Shown: piece by piece, positions 52,708-61,138 of the stretch
How the letters are laid out: each line of letters starts with the position of its first letter
Numbering within the stretch: the first letter of the stretch is position 1
Assembly (NCBI GenBank): GCA_963726615.1
Contig: CAVSCX010000011.1
Location: 1-64,000, forward strand
DNA from: CAWDZK01 sp963726615
Lineage (GTDB): Bacteria; Actinomycetota; Actinomycetes; JACCUZ01
Direction of reading: 5' to 3'
Length of the DNA: 64,000 nucleotides
Notes under the pieces: generated by a model
Database searches by the model: none
The model's input: the letters and a program-made list of their open reading frames with translations, nothing else
What the model was told of the DNA's origin: nothing
Made by a program: the position numbers and the translations under genes

Positions 52708-53697
52708 ATGGATGGTGAGCTGGCGCGGATCTGTGCCGAGCAGCGGGGGTTCGTCTTCCGTTGGCAGGCGCTGGCCTGCGGCTACACGGACGAGGCCATC
52801 GCCACCAAGGTGCGCCACAAGGAGTGGGCCCGGCTTCGGCGCGGCGCCTATGCGCTCACCGCCCACGTTCATGCGCTGGAGCCCGCACAGCGGCACGTTC
52901 TCGTGTTCCGTGCTGCGGCGGCCAGGCTCGAGGGCCGGGTCGTCGCGGCGGGTCCGACCGCCTTGGCGGTGCTCGGCGTTCCCCTCTGGGGCGTTCCCTT
53001 GGGCGAGGTGCACGTGCATCGCGAGAACGGCAAGTCGTCCAGGACCGAGGCGGGTGTGGTGCACCACCTCGGCCGTCTCACTGACGGCGACATCCGTGAG
53101 GTCGACGGTCTGCACGTGGCGGTCCCGGCGCGCGCTGTCGTCGATGCGGCACGGAGTCTTCCGTTCGAGGTCGGCGTCGTCCTGGCCGACGGCACCCGGC
53201 GGTTGCTCGTCCCGGAGATCGGCGAGGCGATGGACGTCCTCGAACGTCAGCGCGACTGGCCGGGCTCGATCGAGGCGTCCCGCGCCCTCAAGTTCTGCGA
53301 CGGCCGAGCGGCAACCGTGGGTGAGTCTCGCGGCAGGGTCATGTTCGCGCGGCTCGGCCTCCCGGCTCCCGACCTCCAGCGCCAGATCGAGGACGGGCGC
53401 GGTCGGTTGATCGCCATCACGGATTACTACTTCGACGGCTGTGACACCGCCGCCGAGTTCGATGGCCGGGTCAAGTACGGCCGTGCGCTCTACGAGAAGG
53501 ACGGCCGGCTGGACGAGGACATCGACCTGGGCGATGTCGTCTGGCAGGAGAAGCGCCGAGAGGACGCAGTCCGCGACGAAGGGCACGAGATGGTCCGCGT
53601 CGTGTGGTCCGAGCTTGACGGGCGGGATGGCCAGGTCAAGGCCCGGTTCCTCCGCGCCTTCGCCCGTGCCACGCGTCGACGCCGTCCGGCAACCTGA
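52708..53697 (+). CDS. AbiEi-like N-terminal domain plus DUF559/PD-(D/E)XK-like C-terminal domain
   Basis: 329 residues. Residues ~1-90 resemble the helix-turn-helix of type IV antitoxin AbiEi (FRWQALACGYTDEAIATKV, WARLRRGAYAL). The C-terminal ~120 residues have the nuclease-like series GESRGRVMF, DTAAEFDGRVKYGRALYEKD and VVWQEKRREDAVRDEGHEMV (E, D and ExK-type positions). No toxin gene AbiEii is adjacent. Codon use is less GC-biased than the flanks. The gene lies alone between two inverted copies of the palindromic repeat. Function unknown; possibly a nuclease of a mobile or defence unit. Confidence 0.65.
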   Translation: MDGELARICAEQRGFVFRWQALACGYTDEAIATKVRHKEWARLRRGAYALTAHVHALEPAQRHVLVFRAAAARLEGRVVAAGPTALAVLGVPLWGVPLGEVHVHRENGKSSRTEAGVVHHLGRLTDGDIREVDGLHVAVPARAVVDAARSLPFEVGVVLADGTRRLLVPEIGEAMDVLERQRDWPGSIEASRALKFCDGRAATVGESRGRVMFARLGLPAPDLQRQIEDGRGRLIAITDYYFDGCDTAAEFDGRVKYGRALYEKDGRLDEDIDLGDVVWQEKRREDAVRDEGHEMVRVVWSELDGRDGQVKARFLRAFARATRRRRPAT

Positions 53698-53750
53698 GCT
53701 CCTGTCGCGCCGACCCGGCCGGACTCCGCGAGCGACGAGGCGGTTGTGGT

Positions 53751-53838
53751 GCCGGCCCTGCCGCGGCTTCCACGGCCTGACAGCGGGCTGCAAGCCACGG
53801 TTGACCCGAGTTGACCACGCTTGCGTGATCAACTCGGG
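53751..53838 (-). repeat. Palindrome-headed repeat, copy 4 (inverted, right end of the unit)
   Basis: Palindrome at 53805-53838 with one arm mismatch (TTGACC for TTGATC). The 54-bp tail lies on the left, so the copy is inverted relative to copy 3 and its tail also faces the gene. Tail positions line up without gaps with copy 3 (GTGGCTTGCA, GCCGCGG, AGGGCCG). Confidence 0.8.
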
Positions 53839-53899
53839 TCAGCGGGGGGTGGCGCCGGGGCGGCCGGGCCGGGCCCGAGGTGGGCACTAGGGTCGGCGC

Positions 53900-54850
53900 A
53901 TGCGGGTGCTGATCGCTCTCGGCGGCAACGCCATGACCGGGCCGGACGGCAGCGCCTCCCCCCAGGACCAGGACCGCGCGATCGTCGTCGCCATGCAGCG
54001 AGTCGCCGACCTGGTGGCGGCCGGCGTCGACGTCGTCCTCACCCACGGCAACGGCCCCCAGGTGGGCAACCTGCTGGTGAAGAACGAGCTCGCGGCGCAC
54101 GTCGTCCCGCCGGTCCCGCTGGACTGGTGCGGCGCACAGACCCAGGCCACCGTCGGCTTCCTCATCCTCGACGCGCTGGACAAGGCGCTGGCGGACCGGG
54201 GGGTCGACCGTCGTACGGCGGTCGTGGTGACCCGCACCCGCGTCGACCGCGACGACCCGGGCTTCGCCCACCTGACCAAGCCGGTCGGCCGCTACCTGCC
54301 GGCGGAGCAGGCCCAGACCCTCGTCGAGCACGGCCAGACCTGGGAGGACCGCGGTGAGCGCGGCTGGCGCCGGGTGGTCGCCTCGCCGGAGCCGATCGAG
54401 GTGCTCGACGCCGCCACCATCAGGACGCTCGCCGACAACGGGTACGTCGTGGTGGGCGCCGGCGGCGGCGGGATCCCCGTCGTGCGCGACCCCGACGGCA
54501 CCCTGCGCGGCGTCGAGGCCGTCATCGACAAGGATCTGGCGGCCGCCCTGCTCGCCCCGCGGGTCGGGGCCGAGGTGCTTGTCATCGCCACCGACGTCGA
54601 GCACGTGCTGCTCGACTACGGCACCGCCACCCAGCGCCCGCTGGAGCGGGCCACGGCCGCCGAGCTGCGCACCATCGCCCGCGAGCAGGCCTTCGCCAGC
54701 GGCAGCATGGGCCCCAAGGTCGAGGCAGCGGTCCGGTTCGTGGAGAACGGCGGCCGCCGGGCGGTCATCACGTCGCTGGAGCAGATCGAGGAAGCGGTGC
54801 ACGGACGAGCCGGCACCGTCGTCGAACCAGAGAGGTCCGAACAGCCATGA
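53900..54850 (+). CDS. arcC: Carbamate kinase
   Basis: 316 residues of the amino-acid-kinase fold. LIALGGNAM, LTHGNGPQVGNLL, PLDWCGAQTQATVGF, VVGAGGGGIPVV, VIDKDLAAALLA and GSMGPKVEAA are the family blocks. It makes ATP from carbamoyl phosphate, or the reverse. No arginine deiminase or ornithine carbamoyltransferase gene is near. Instead it overlaps the ring-opening amidohydrolase gene (ATGA), pointing to carbamate from ring breakdown. Confidence 0.93.
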   Translation: MRVLIALGGNAMTGPDGSASPQDQDRAIVVAMQRVADLVAAGVDVVLTHGNGPQVGNLLVKNELAAHVVPPVPLDWCGAQTQATVGFLILDALDKALADRGVDRRTAVVVTRTRVDRDDPGFAHLTKPVGRYLPAEQAQTLVEHGQTWEDRGERGWRRVVASPEPIEVLDAATIRTLADNGYVVVGAGGGGIPVVRDPDGTLRGVEAVIDKDLAAALLAPRVGAEVLVIATDVEHVLLDYGTATQRPLERATAAELRTIAREQAFASGSMGPKVEAAVRFVENGGRRAVITSLEQIEEAVHGRAGTVVEPERSEQP

Positions 54851-55959
54851 CTCAGCCCCTGCCGATCGAGGTCCACAAGGTCGCACTGGAGAGCGTGTCG
54901 GACGCCTCCGGGCTCTCCGATCTGGTCGACAAGGGACTTGTCGAGGCCGACAGCGTGATCGCCGTGATCGGCAAGACCGAGGGCAACGGCGGGGTCAACG
55001 ACTACACCCGCATCATCGCCGACCGGGCGTTCCGCGAGGTGCTCGAGGCCAAGGGCAGCCGCCCGATGGCGGAGATCAAGCAGATCCCGATCGTGTGGTC
55101 CGGCGGCACCGACGGCGTGATCTCGCCGCACGCCACGATCTTCGCGACGACGTCCCCGGACAAGGTGCCGGCGACCGACGAGCCGCGGCTGTCGGTGGGC
55201 TACGCGATGAGCGAGCAGATCTTCCCGGAGGACATCGGTCGCCTCCCCATGGTCGAGAAGGTGGCCGCCGGGGTGAAGATCGCCATGGAGCGGGCCGGCA
55301 TCACCGACACCGCCGACGTGCACTACGTGCAGACCAAGACCCCGCTGCTCACCCTCGAGACGATCACCGACGCGAAGCGTCGCGGCCACGAGGTCTGGAC
55401 CGAGGACACCCTCAAGTCGATGGACGTCTCCAACTCCACGACAGCGCTCGGCATCGCCGTCGCACTCGGCGAGATCGACATGCCCACGGCAGAGCAGATC
55501 CACAAGGACCTGTCCCTCTACTCCTCGGTCGCGTCCTGCTCGTCTGGGGTCGAGCTGGACCAGGCGCAGATCGTGGTGCTCGGCAACGTCCGCGGTGTCG
55601 GCGGCCGTTTCCGCATCGGGCACAGCGTGATGAAGGACGCCCTCGACGCCGACGGCGTCTGGGAGTCGATCCGCGACGCGGGCCTCGACGACCTGCCCGA
55701 GCGCCCGCACACCAGCGACCTGAAGGGGCGCGTGGTCAACATCTTCTGCAAGTGCGAGGCGGACCCCACGGGTCGGGTGCGCGACCGCCGCAACATCATG
55801 CTGGACGACTCGGACGTCCACTGGCACCGGCAGATCAAGTCCTGCGTCGGTGGCGTCGTGGCGTCGGTCACCGGCGACCCGGCGGTGTTCGTCTCCGTCG
55901 CGGCCGTGCACCAGGGCCCGTCCGGCGGCGGACCGGTCATCGCGATCGTCGAGCCGTAG
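54847..55959 (+). CDS. Cyanuric acid amidohydrolase / barbiturase family protein
   Basis: 370 residues, the usual family length, built from three similar repeats each ending in a Ser-Gly motif: WSGGTDGVISPH near residue 85, SVASCSSGVELDQ near 233 and HQGPSGGGPVIAIVE near 355. These provide the three Ser-Lys sites of the threefold barrel that opens a cyanuric acid or barbiturate ring. Sequence alone does not separate the two substrates. Start ATG 54847 overlaps arcC. Confidence 0.88.
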   Translation: MTQPLPIEVHKVALESVSDASGLSDLVDKGLVEADSVIAVIGKTEGNGGVNDYTRIIADRAFREVLEAKGSRPMAEIKQIPIVWSGGTDGVISPHATIFATTSPDKVPATDEPRLSVGYAMSEQIFPEDIGRLPMVEKVAAGVKIAMERAGITDTADVHYVQTKTPLLTLETITDAKRRGHEVWTEDTLKSMDVSNSTTALGIAVALGEIDMPTAEQIHKDLSLYSSVASCSSGVELDQAQIVVLGNVRGVGGRFRIGHSVMKDALDADGVWESIRDAGLDDLPERPHTSDLKGRVVNIFCKCEADPTGRVRDRRNIMLDDSDVHWHRQIKSCVGGVVASVTGDPAVFVSVAAVHQGPSGGGPVIAIVEP

Positions 55960-56593
55960 CCAGCAGCCGTACGACGGTCCCGTCCGGAGTCTGCCCGAAG
56001 TCGGTGTAGAACCGGCTGACCGCACCGAACCGCCGCGGCGCCTGGAGGACGACGACGTCGTCGGCCTCCTCGGCGAGCAGCGGCAGGGTCGCGGCGGCGG
56101 CGACCGGTGCGGCGAGGACGAGGCGGGCGGCGCCGGCCGTACGCAGCGACCGCAGCGCCGCGCGGGCCGTGACCCCGGTCGCGACGCCGTCGTCGACGAC
56201 GACGACCGGGCGGCCGGCGACCGGCTCCCGCTCCCTGCCGCCGCGGTAGGCCGACACCCGGCGGGCGCACTCCGCCCGCTCGGCGGCGACCTCGGCGGCC
56301 AGGTCGTCCGGCGTGAGCCCGAGCGCGGCCAGCCCGGCGTCGTCCCAGAGCACCGGCCCGTCCTCGGCCAGCGCCCCGACACCCAGCTCCGGCCGGTACG
56401 GCGGCGCCACCTTGCGGACCACCAGCACGTCCAGCGGCCCGCCGGTGGCCACGGCCACCGGCGCCGCGACCTCCACCCCGCCGCGGGCGAGGCCCAGCAC
56501 GACCGGGTCGACGAGCCCGAGCCCGCCGACCCGGTCCGCGAGCCGCGCGCCGGCGTCGGCCCGGTCGACGTACCACTCCGCTCGGGTGGCCAT
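55937..56593 (-). CDS. Phosphoribosyltransferase-family protein
   Basis: 218 residues. VVVVDDGVATGVTARAALRSL is the PRPP-binding motif. GLARGGVEVAAPVA and DVLVVRKVAPPYRPELGVGAL precede it, as in stand-alone PRTase-like proteins often found with stress genes. The substrate is unknown. Its 3' end overlaps the convergent amidohydrolase gene by 23 bp. Confidence 0.8.
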   Translation of the reverse strand: MATRAEWYVDRADAGARLADRVGGLGLVDPVVLGLARGGVEVAAPVAVATGGPLDVLVVRKVAPPYRPELGVGALAEDGPVLWDDAGLAALGLTPDDLAAEVAAERAECARRVSAYRGGREREPVAGRPVVVVDDGVATGVTARAALRSLRTAGAARLVLAAPVAAAATLPLLAEEADDVVVLQAPRRFGAVSRFYTDFGQTPDGTVVRLLATARRSR

Positions 56594-56602
56594 CGGTCCT
56601 CC

Positions 56603-58486
56603 TCAGCTCAGCGGCAGCCGCTCCTGGACGGCGGTGTCGACGAGCTCGGCGAACGCGCGCTCACCGGCCCGCAGCGCGACGAACAGCTCCGCCGGCAGCC
56701 GCCAGAGCGTCGCAGCCGACGCCGCGGTCACGGTGGCCAGCCGCGGGTACCCGAACCCCGACCCCCAGTCCCGGGCCGCGAGCTCGCCGAAGAAGTCCCC
56801 CGGCCCGAGCCGGCGCGCCTCGCGGCCGTCGACGTCGACGGCGAGGTGGCCCGCGAGCACCAGGTAGACGTCCCTGTCCGGCGCCCAGCGGCGGACCACG
56901 GTCTCGCCGGCCGGCACCCGCACCTCGCGGCCCTCGTCGAGCACCCTGGCCCGGCCGGCGGGCGACAGCCGCACGACGGCGGGATGACGGGTGACGGCCC
57001 GAGGGTCCTCGGCGGGCTCCTCGACCGGGAGGGTCGGGACCCGCTCCGCGTCGAGCCGGTGCGCCGGCTCGACCGCGGGAGGTGTGGCCGCTGCGAGGTG
57101 CTCGAGCACCGCCCGGACGTCGCTCTCGGTGCTGGCGTGGTTCAGGACGCACATCCGGATGGCGTAGCTCCCGTGCAGCCGGGTGGAGCTGACCATGCCG
57201 CGGCCCGATGCCGACAGCGAGGCCACCAGCGCGGCGTTGACCGCGGTCACCTCCGCGGGCGAGCCGCCCTCGACCCGCCGGCGGAAGCACAGGATGCCCA
57301 GCGTCGCCGGCATCACCAGCTCCAGCCGGTCGTCCTCGCGCACCAGGCGCTCCGCCAGCTCTGCCAGGTCCAGGCAGCGGTCGATGGTCGCGCGGAACGC
57401 GGTCAGCCCGAAGGTGTGCACCGACATCCAGACCTTCAGCGCCCTGCTGGTCCGGGTCAGCTGCAGGCCACGCGCCGCGAGCTGCACCTCGGTCTCGCCC
57501 GCCTCCGTCTCGGTGAGGTAGTCGGGGAAGACCGAGAAGGCGTGCTCCAGATCGCGTGCCTCCCGGACCAGGAGCGCGCCGCACTCGATCGGCTGGTAGA
57601 GCCACTTGTGCGGGTCCAGAGCGACGGAGTCGGCCTGCTCGATCCCGCTCAGGAGCCTCCGGCCGCGCTCGGTCAGCGCGGCGAACCCGCCGTACGCGGC
57701 GTCCACGTGCAGCCAGAGGCCGTGCTCGCGGCAGGCCGCGGCCAGCTCCGGGAGGGGGTCGACCGCGCCGGTGTTGGTGGCGCCGGCGTTCGCGGCGACG
57801 ACAAGGGGCAGCAGCCCGGCGGCGCGGTCGGCCCGGACCGCCGCGACGAGCGCATCGACCCTCAACCGGTAGCCGTCGTCGGTCGGCAGCACCCGCAGCT
57901 GCTCGGGCCGGAACCCCAACGTGCGCGCCGCCCGCGCCACCGACGAGTGCGACTGGTCGGAGCAGTACGCCACCGCGCGCACGTCCATCGGTCCGAGCCG
58001 CAGCTCGCGCGCGCAGGCCAGCGCCGTGAGGTTGGCGGCCGACCCCCCGGACAGCAGGATGCCGCCGGCGTCCGCCGGGAACCCGACCCAGCTGCGCATC
58101 CAGCCGAGCACCTCGAGCTCGAGCTGGGTCGGCCCGGCGGACTCCAGCCAGTTGCCGACGTCGAGGTTGACCGCCGACGTCAGCAGGTCGCCCATGGCAC
58201 CCGGCCAGGTGCCGCTGCCCGGCACGTAGGCGAAGTACCCCGGGTGCGTCAGGGTGCTGCGGAACGGCAGCACGTCGCGCAGCACGCCCGCCAGGACCTC
58301 GGCGTACGGCCGTCCCCGCTCGGGCGCCGGGCCGCCCACGCGGGCCTGCATCTCGCCCGGGGTCGCCGTCCGCAGCACCGGCGTCCGCTGCTGCGCCAGC
58401 TCGACGAGTGCGTCCACCGTGGCGTAGCCCACCCGGCGCATCTCGTCGGCGGACATCGCCAGCCGGTCGTCGGCGCCCTCGACCAT
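56603..58486 (-). CDS. PLP-dependent decarboxylase fused to a cyclic-nucleotide-binding domain
   Basis: 627 residues. Residues 1-460 are a group II amino-acid decarboxylase (HPGYFAYVPGSGTWPGAMGD, LLSGGSAANLTAL, WLHVDAAYGGFA, DPHKWLYQPIECG with the PLP Lys), nearest in type to aromatic amino-acid decarboxylases. Residues ~500-620 form a Crp/PKA-like domain (VRVPAGETVVRRWAPDRDVY, GPGDFFGELAARD, PRLATVTA with the phosphate-binding Arg). ATG 58486 follows GAGGGGG. Allosteric control by cAMP or a similar ligand is inferred. Substrate unknown. Confidence 0.85.
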   Translation of the reverse strand: MVEGADDRLAMSADEMRRVGYATVDALVELAQQRTPVLRTATPGEMQARVGGPAPERGRPYAEVLAGVLRDVLPFRSTLTHPGYFAYVPGSGTWPGAMGDLLTSAVNLDVGNWLESAGPTQLELEVLGWMRSWVGFPADAGGILLSGGSAANLTALACARELRLGPMDVRAVAYCSDQSHSSVARAARTLGFRPEQLRVLPTDDGYRLRVDALVAAVRADRAAGLLPLVVAANAGATNTGAVDPLPELAAACREHGLWLHVDAAYGGFAALTERGRRLLSGIEQADSVALDPHKWLYQPIECGALLVREARDLEHAFSVFPDYLTETEAGETEVQLAARGLQLTRTSRALKVWMSVHTFGLTAFRATIDRCLDLAELAERLVREDDRLELVMPATLGILCFRRRVEGGSPAEVTAVNAALVASLSASGRGMVSSTRLHGSYAIRMCVLNHASTESDVRAVLEHLAAATPPAVEPAHRLDAERVPTLPVEEPAEDPRAVTRHPAVVRLSPAGRARVLDEGREVRVPAGETVVRRWAPDRDVYLVLAGHLAVDVDGREARRLGPGDFFGELAARDWGSGFGYPRLATVTAASAATLWRLPAELFVALRAGERAFAELVDTAVQERLPLS

Positions 58487-58584
58487 CCGTCCCCCTCGTC
58501 CCCCGGTCGGAAGTATGCGCGTGAGCGGGTGCACCGGACCAGTCCGTCGCGGTGGGCCGGACGTCGGTGGCTACGCTCCCGCAG

Positions 58585-59286
58585 GTGCCCGGCCGCGAGA
58601 TCCCTGACGCCGGGTTCGCGGGCGACGACGGCCGGGCCGACCCGGCCCTGTCCGCCGCCCTGGCCAGGGACCCGGGCGACCCGGCCTACCTGCCCGAGCT
58701 GCTGGCGGCGCTGCACCAGGCCCGGGTGCTGGCTCCGGTGGTTGCGCTGCTGGGGGAGTCGGAGGGCACCGCCGGGGGGCTGGTCCGGGACACGACCGCG
58801 GACATCGCGGTCCCTGTGCTCGTCGAGGCCGGCGGCGGCCGCGGCCTGCCGGTCTTCACCGACCTCGCGGCCCTCGCGGCGTGGGACCCCACGGCCCGGC
58901 CGGTGCCCGTCGGCGGGTCCCGCGCGGCCCAGGTGGCGCTCGCCGAGGGGGCCGACGCGCTGGTGGTCGACGTCGCCGGCCCTGCCTCCGCGACGCTGCC
59001 CGCCCCGGAGCTGCGGGCGCTGGCGGAGGGGCGCGGCCGCCGGCCGGCCTGGGACGACCCGGCCGTCGCGGCCGAGGTGGGCGCGGTCCTGGACCGCGAG
59101 CCGTCGGCCCGGTCGGCGCACCTGCGGCCCAGTACGGGCTCGGACGCCCGGCTCACCGTCGTGCTCGCCCCGGACGCCGACGCGCCCGCCGTCGCCAGGC
59201 GGCTGGCCGACTCCGTCGCCGGCCTGCCCGCCGTGCGGGCCGGGGTCCGCGGGCTCGAGGTGCTGGTGGCGCCGTCCGGTCCCTGA
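58585..59286 (+). CDS. SseB-like domain protein
   Basis: 233 residues from GTG 58585 (an in-frame GTG at 58552 is the alternative). GREIPDAGFAGDDGRADPAL, LPELLAALHQARVLAPVVA and LPVFTDLAALAAWDPTARPV fit the SseB N-terminal domain found next to infC in many actinomycetes. Soluble; function unknown. Confidence 0.7.
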   Translation: MPGREIPDAGFAGDDGRADPALSAALARDPGDPAYLPELLAALHQARVLAPVVALLGESEGTAGGLVRDTTADIAVPVLVEAGGGRGLPVFTDLAALAAWDPTARPVPVGGSRAAQVALAEGADALVVDVAGPASATLPAPELRALAEGRGRRPAWDDPAVAAEVGAVLDREPSARSAHLRPSTGSDARLTVVLAPDADAPAVARRLADSVAGLPAVRAGVRGLEVLVAPSGP

Positions 59287-59600
59287 CCGACCGTTTCGCC
59301 CGGTACGCCGGTGGCTGCTAGCCTGTCCGGGACCGACCTGGGCGTGCCGTGGGACACCGACGACGCACCCGGGTACGCAAGCGGAGACCACCTCCCACCC
59401 GCACCAGCCGTGCTTCCACCAGGCTGTCGGGTCCCGGTCCGGCCGGCGCCGAAGCCCCACCCGGGGACCAGGGGCCGGCCCGGTGCACGCCCGTCCCGGC
59501 GGGACTAGCGCGCACCGGAAGGACGTTGTGGCCTCCGTGAGCTCCCGGCACGGAGGCCCTTTTCGTGTCCGGAGGTCGCCAACCACAACGAGGAGGCCCC
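59287..59600 (+). promoter_or_regulatory. infC leader region
   Basis: A 314-bp non-coding stretch before infC. It holds an intrinsic terminator at 59530-59563 and a ribosome site AGGAGG at 59591-59596. It is GC-rich with several potential stems. The upstream part should contain the promoter of infC-rpmI-rplT, but I cannot place it firmly. Confidence 0.6.
59530..59563 (+). terminator. Intrinsic terminator / attenuator before infC
   Basis: Stem GGCCTCCGTG / CACGGAGGCC (10 perfect pairs), 9-nt loop, then C and TTTT. It lies 38 bp before the infC start, within its own leader, so it likely controls read-through. Confidence 0.8.
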
Positions 59601-60311
59601 ATCAGTAACGAGCCCAGGATTAACGAACGGATCCGCGTCCCCGAGGTGCGGCTTGTCGGTCCGGCAGGGGAGCAGGTCGGCATCGTCGCCATCGACGCGG
59701 CGCTGCGACTGGCCCAGGAGGCCGACCTCGACCTGGTCGAGGTGGCCCCGATGGCCCGACCGCCGGTCTGCAAGCTCATGGACTACGGCAAGTTCAAGTA
59801 CGAGACGGCGCAGAAGGCCCGCGAGTCGCGCAAGAACCAGGTCAACACGGTCATCAAGGAGATGAAGCTCCGGCCGAAGATCGACCCGCACGACTACGAG
59901 ACCAAGAAGGGTCACGTGGTCCGGTTCCTCAAGCAGGGCGACAAGGTCAAGATCACGATCATGTTCCGTGGCCGTGAGCAGTCCCGCCCCGAGCTCGGCT
60001 TCCGGCTCCTGCAGCGCCTGGCTGCCGACGTCCAGGAGCTCGGGTTCGTCGAGTCCGCGCCCAAGCAGGACGGCCGCAACATGATCATGGTGCTCGGACC
60101 GATGAAGAAGAAGTCCGAGGCCCGGGCCGAGAAGGCTGCCGACAAGGCCGCCGAGCGGGCCCGCCGCGAGTCCGAGGACGACGACACCGCCGACAGCACC
60201 GCCGACAGCACCGGCAACAGCACCGCCGACAGCACCGCATCCGCAGACAGCACGGCCAGCGCCGACAGCACCGCCGAGACGGAGCCGACGGCGGCCGAGC
60301 AGGCGGTCTGA
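59601..60311 (+). CDS. infC: Translation initiation factor IF-3, AUC start
   Basis: 236 residues. The start is read as ATC 59601 because AGGAGG ends 4 bp before it and the protein then begins (M)SNEPRINERIRVPEVRLVG like other actinobacterial IF-3; a GTG at 59565 would place the ribosome site inside the gene. N domain, basic linker (KYETAQKARESRKNQ) and C domain (FRGREQSRPELGFRLLQRL) are all present. A tail of ~45 residues made of ADST repeats is beyond the normal end. First gene of infC-rpmI-rplT. Confidence 0.95.
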   Translation: MSNEPRINERIRVPEVRLVGPAGEQVGIVAIDAALRLAQEADLDLVEVAPMARPPVCKLMDYGKFKYETAQKARESRKNQVNTVIKEMKLRPKIDPHDYETKKGHVVRFLKQGDKVKITIMFRGREQSRPELGFRLLQRLAADVQELGFVESAPKQDGRNMIMVLGPMKKKSEARAEKAADKAAERARRESEDDDTADSTADSTGNSTADSTASADSTASADSTAETEPTAAEQAV

Positions 60312-60429
60312 CCCACCAGCACCCGATCCACCCGCTCGACAGCGACACCATCACCTCCCGGCCACCGTCGGGGGTCCGCAGCACGAGCCCGCCCCGTGGC
60401 GGACGAGCACGACGAGGAGTTCCGACCCG

Positions 60430-60624
60430 ATGCCGAAGAACAAGACGCACAGCGGCACCAAGAAGCGCTTCCGCCTGACCGGCTCCGGCAAGCTCATGCG
60501 CGAGCAGGCCAACCGCCGGCACCTGCTGGAGGGCAAGTCCTCGACGCGCACCCGCCGGCTGGCGGCCGATGTCGTGACCTCGAGCTCGGACGCCAAGAAG
60601 GTCAAGCGCCTGCTCGGGAAGTAG
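60430..60624 (+). CDS. rpmI: 50S ribosomal protein L35
   Basis: 64 residues, strongly basic. PKNKTHSGTKKRFRLTGSGK and the end KKVKRLLGK are typical. Placed between infC and rplT as in nearly all bacteria. Confidence 0.97.
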   Translation: MPKNKTHSGTKKRFRLTGSGKLMREQANRRHLLEGKSSTRTRRLAADVVTSSSDAKKVKRLLGK

Positions 60625-60705
60625 CGGTCGTCCGGCCACCGGCCGGCCCGCGAGCACCCAGTACGGCAACTCCCCAGCAGCAGCGCACCCCAAGGAGAAC
60701 AAGCA

Positions 60706-61110
60706 ATGGCACGCGTCAAGCGGGCGGTCAACGCCCACAAGAAGCGTCGGGTCGTCCTCGAGCGCGCGAGCGGTTACCGCGGCCAGCGGTCCCGGCTCTA
60801 CCGCAAGGCCAAGGAGCAGATGCTCCACTCGATGACCTACGCCTACCGCGACCGCAAGAAGCGCAAGGGCGACTTCCGTCAGCTCTGGATCCAGCGCATC
60901 AACGCCGCGGCCCGGCAGAACGGCATCACGTACAACAGGTTCATCCAGGGCCTCAAGGCGGCCGGTGTCGAGGTCGACCGCAAGGTCCTCGCCGACCTGG
61001 CCGTCAACGACGCCACCGCCTTCACGGCGCTGGCCGAGCTCGCGAAGGCCAACGTCCCGGCAGCCGGCACCGCCCGCGCCACGGCCGGCAAGGACGAGTC
61101 CGCCGCCTGA
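60706..61110 (+). CDS. rplT: 50S ribosomal protein L20
   Basis: 134 residues. ARVKRAVNAHKKRRVVLERA, YRGQRSRLYRKAKEQ and RDRKKRKGDFRQLWIQRINA are diagnostic. Ribosome site AAGGAG precedes ATG 60706. L20 represses the operon in some bacteria by binding the leader; whether that happens here is unknown. The last ~15 residues are an Ala-rich extension. Confidence 0.97.
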   Translation: MARVKRAVNAHKKRRVVLERASGYRGQRSRLYRKAKEQMLHSMTYAYRDRKKRKGDFRQLWIQRINAAARQNGITYNRFIQGLKAAGVEVDRKVLADLAVNDATAFTALAELAKANVPAAGTARATAGKDESAA

Positions 61111-61138
61111 GCGCTCGCCGTCCCGCCGAGGAGCCCCG

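Noticed and set aside
52708..53697. Type IV toxin-antitoxin system AbiEi/AbiEii
   Set aside because: No AbiEii nucleotidyltransferase gene adjacent; the C-terminal half looks nuclease-like rather than an antitoxin C-terminal domain.
59349..59540. Leader peptide in front of infC
   Set aside because: A 63-codon frame from a GTG without a ribosome site, Arg/Pro-rich as expected by chance in this GC content; no run of regulatory codons.
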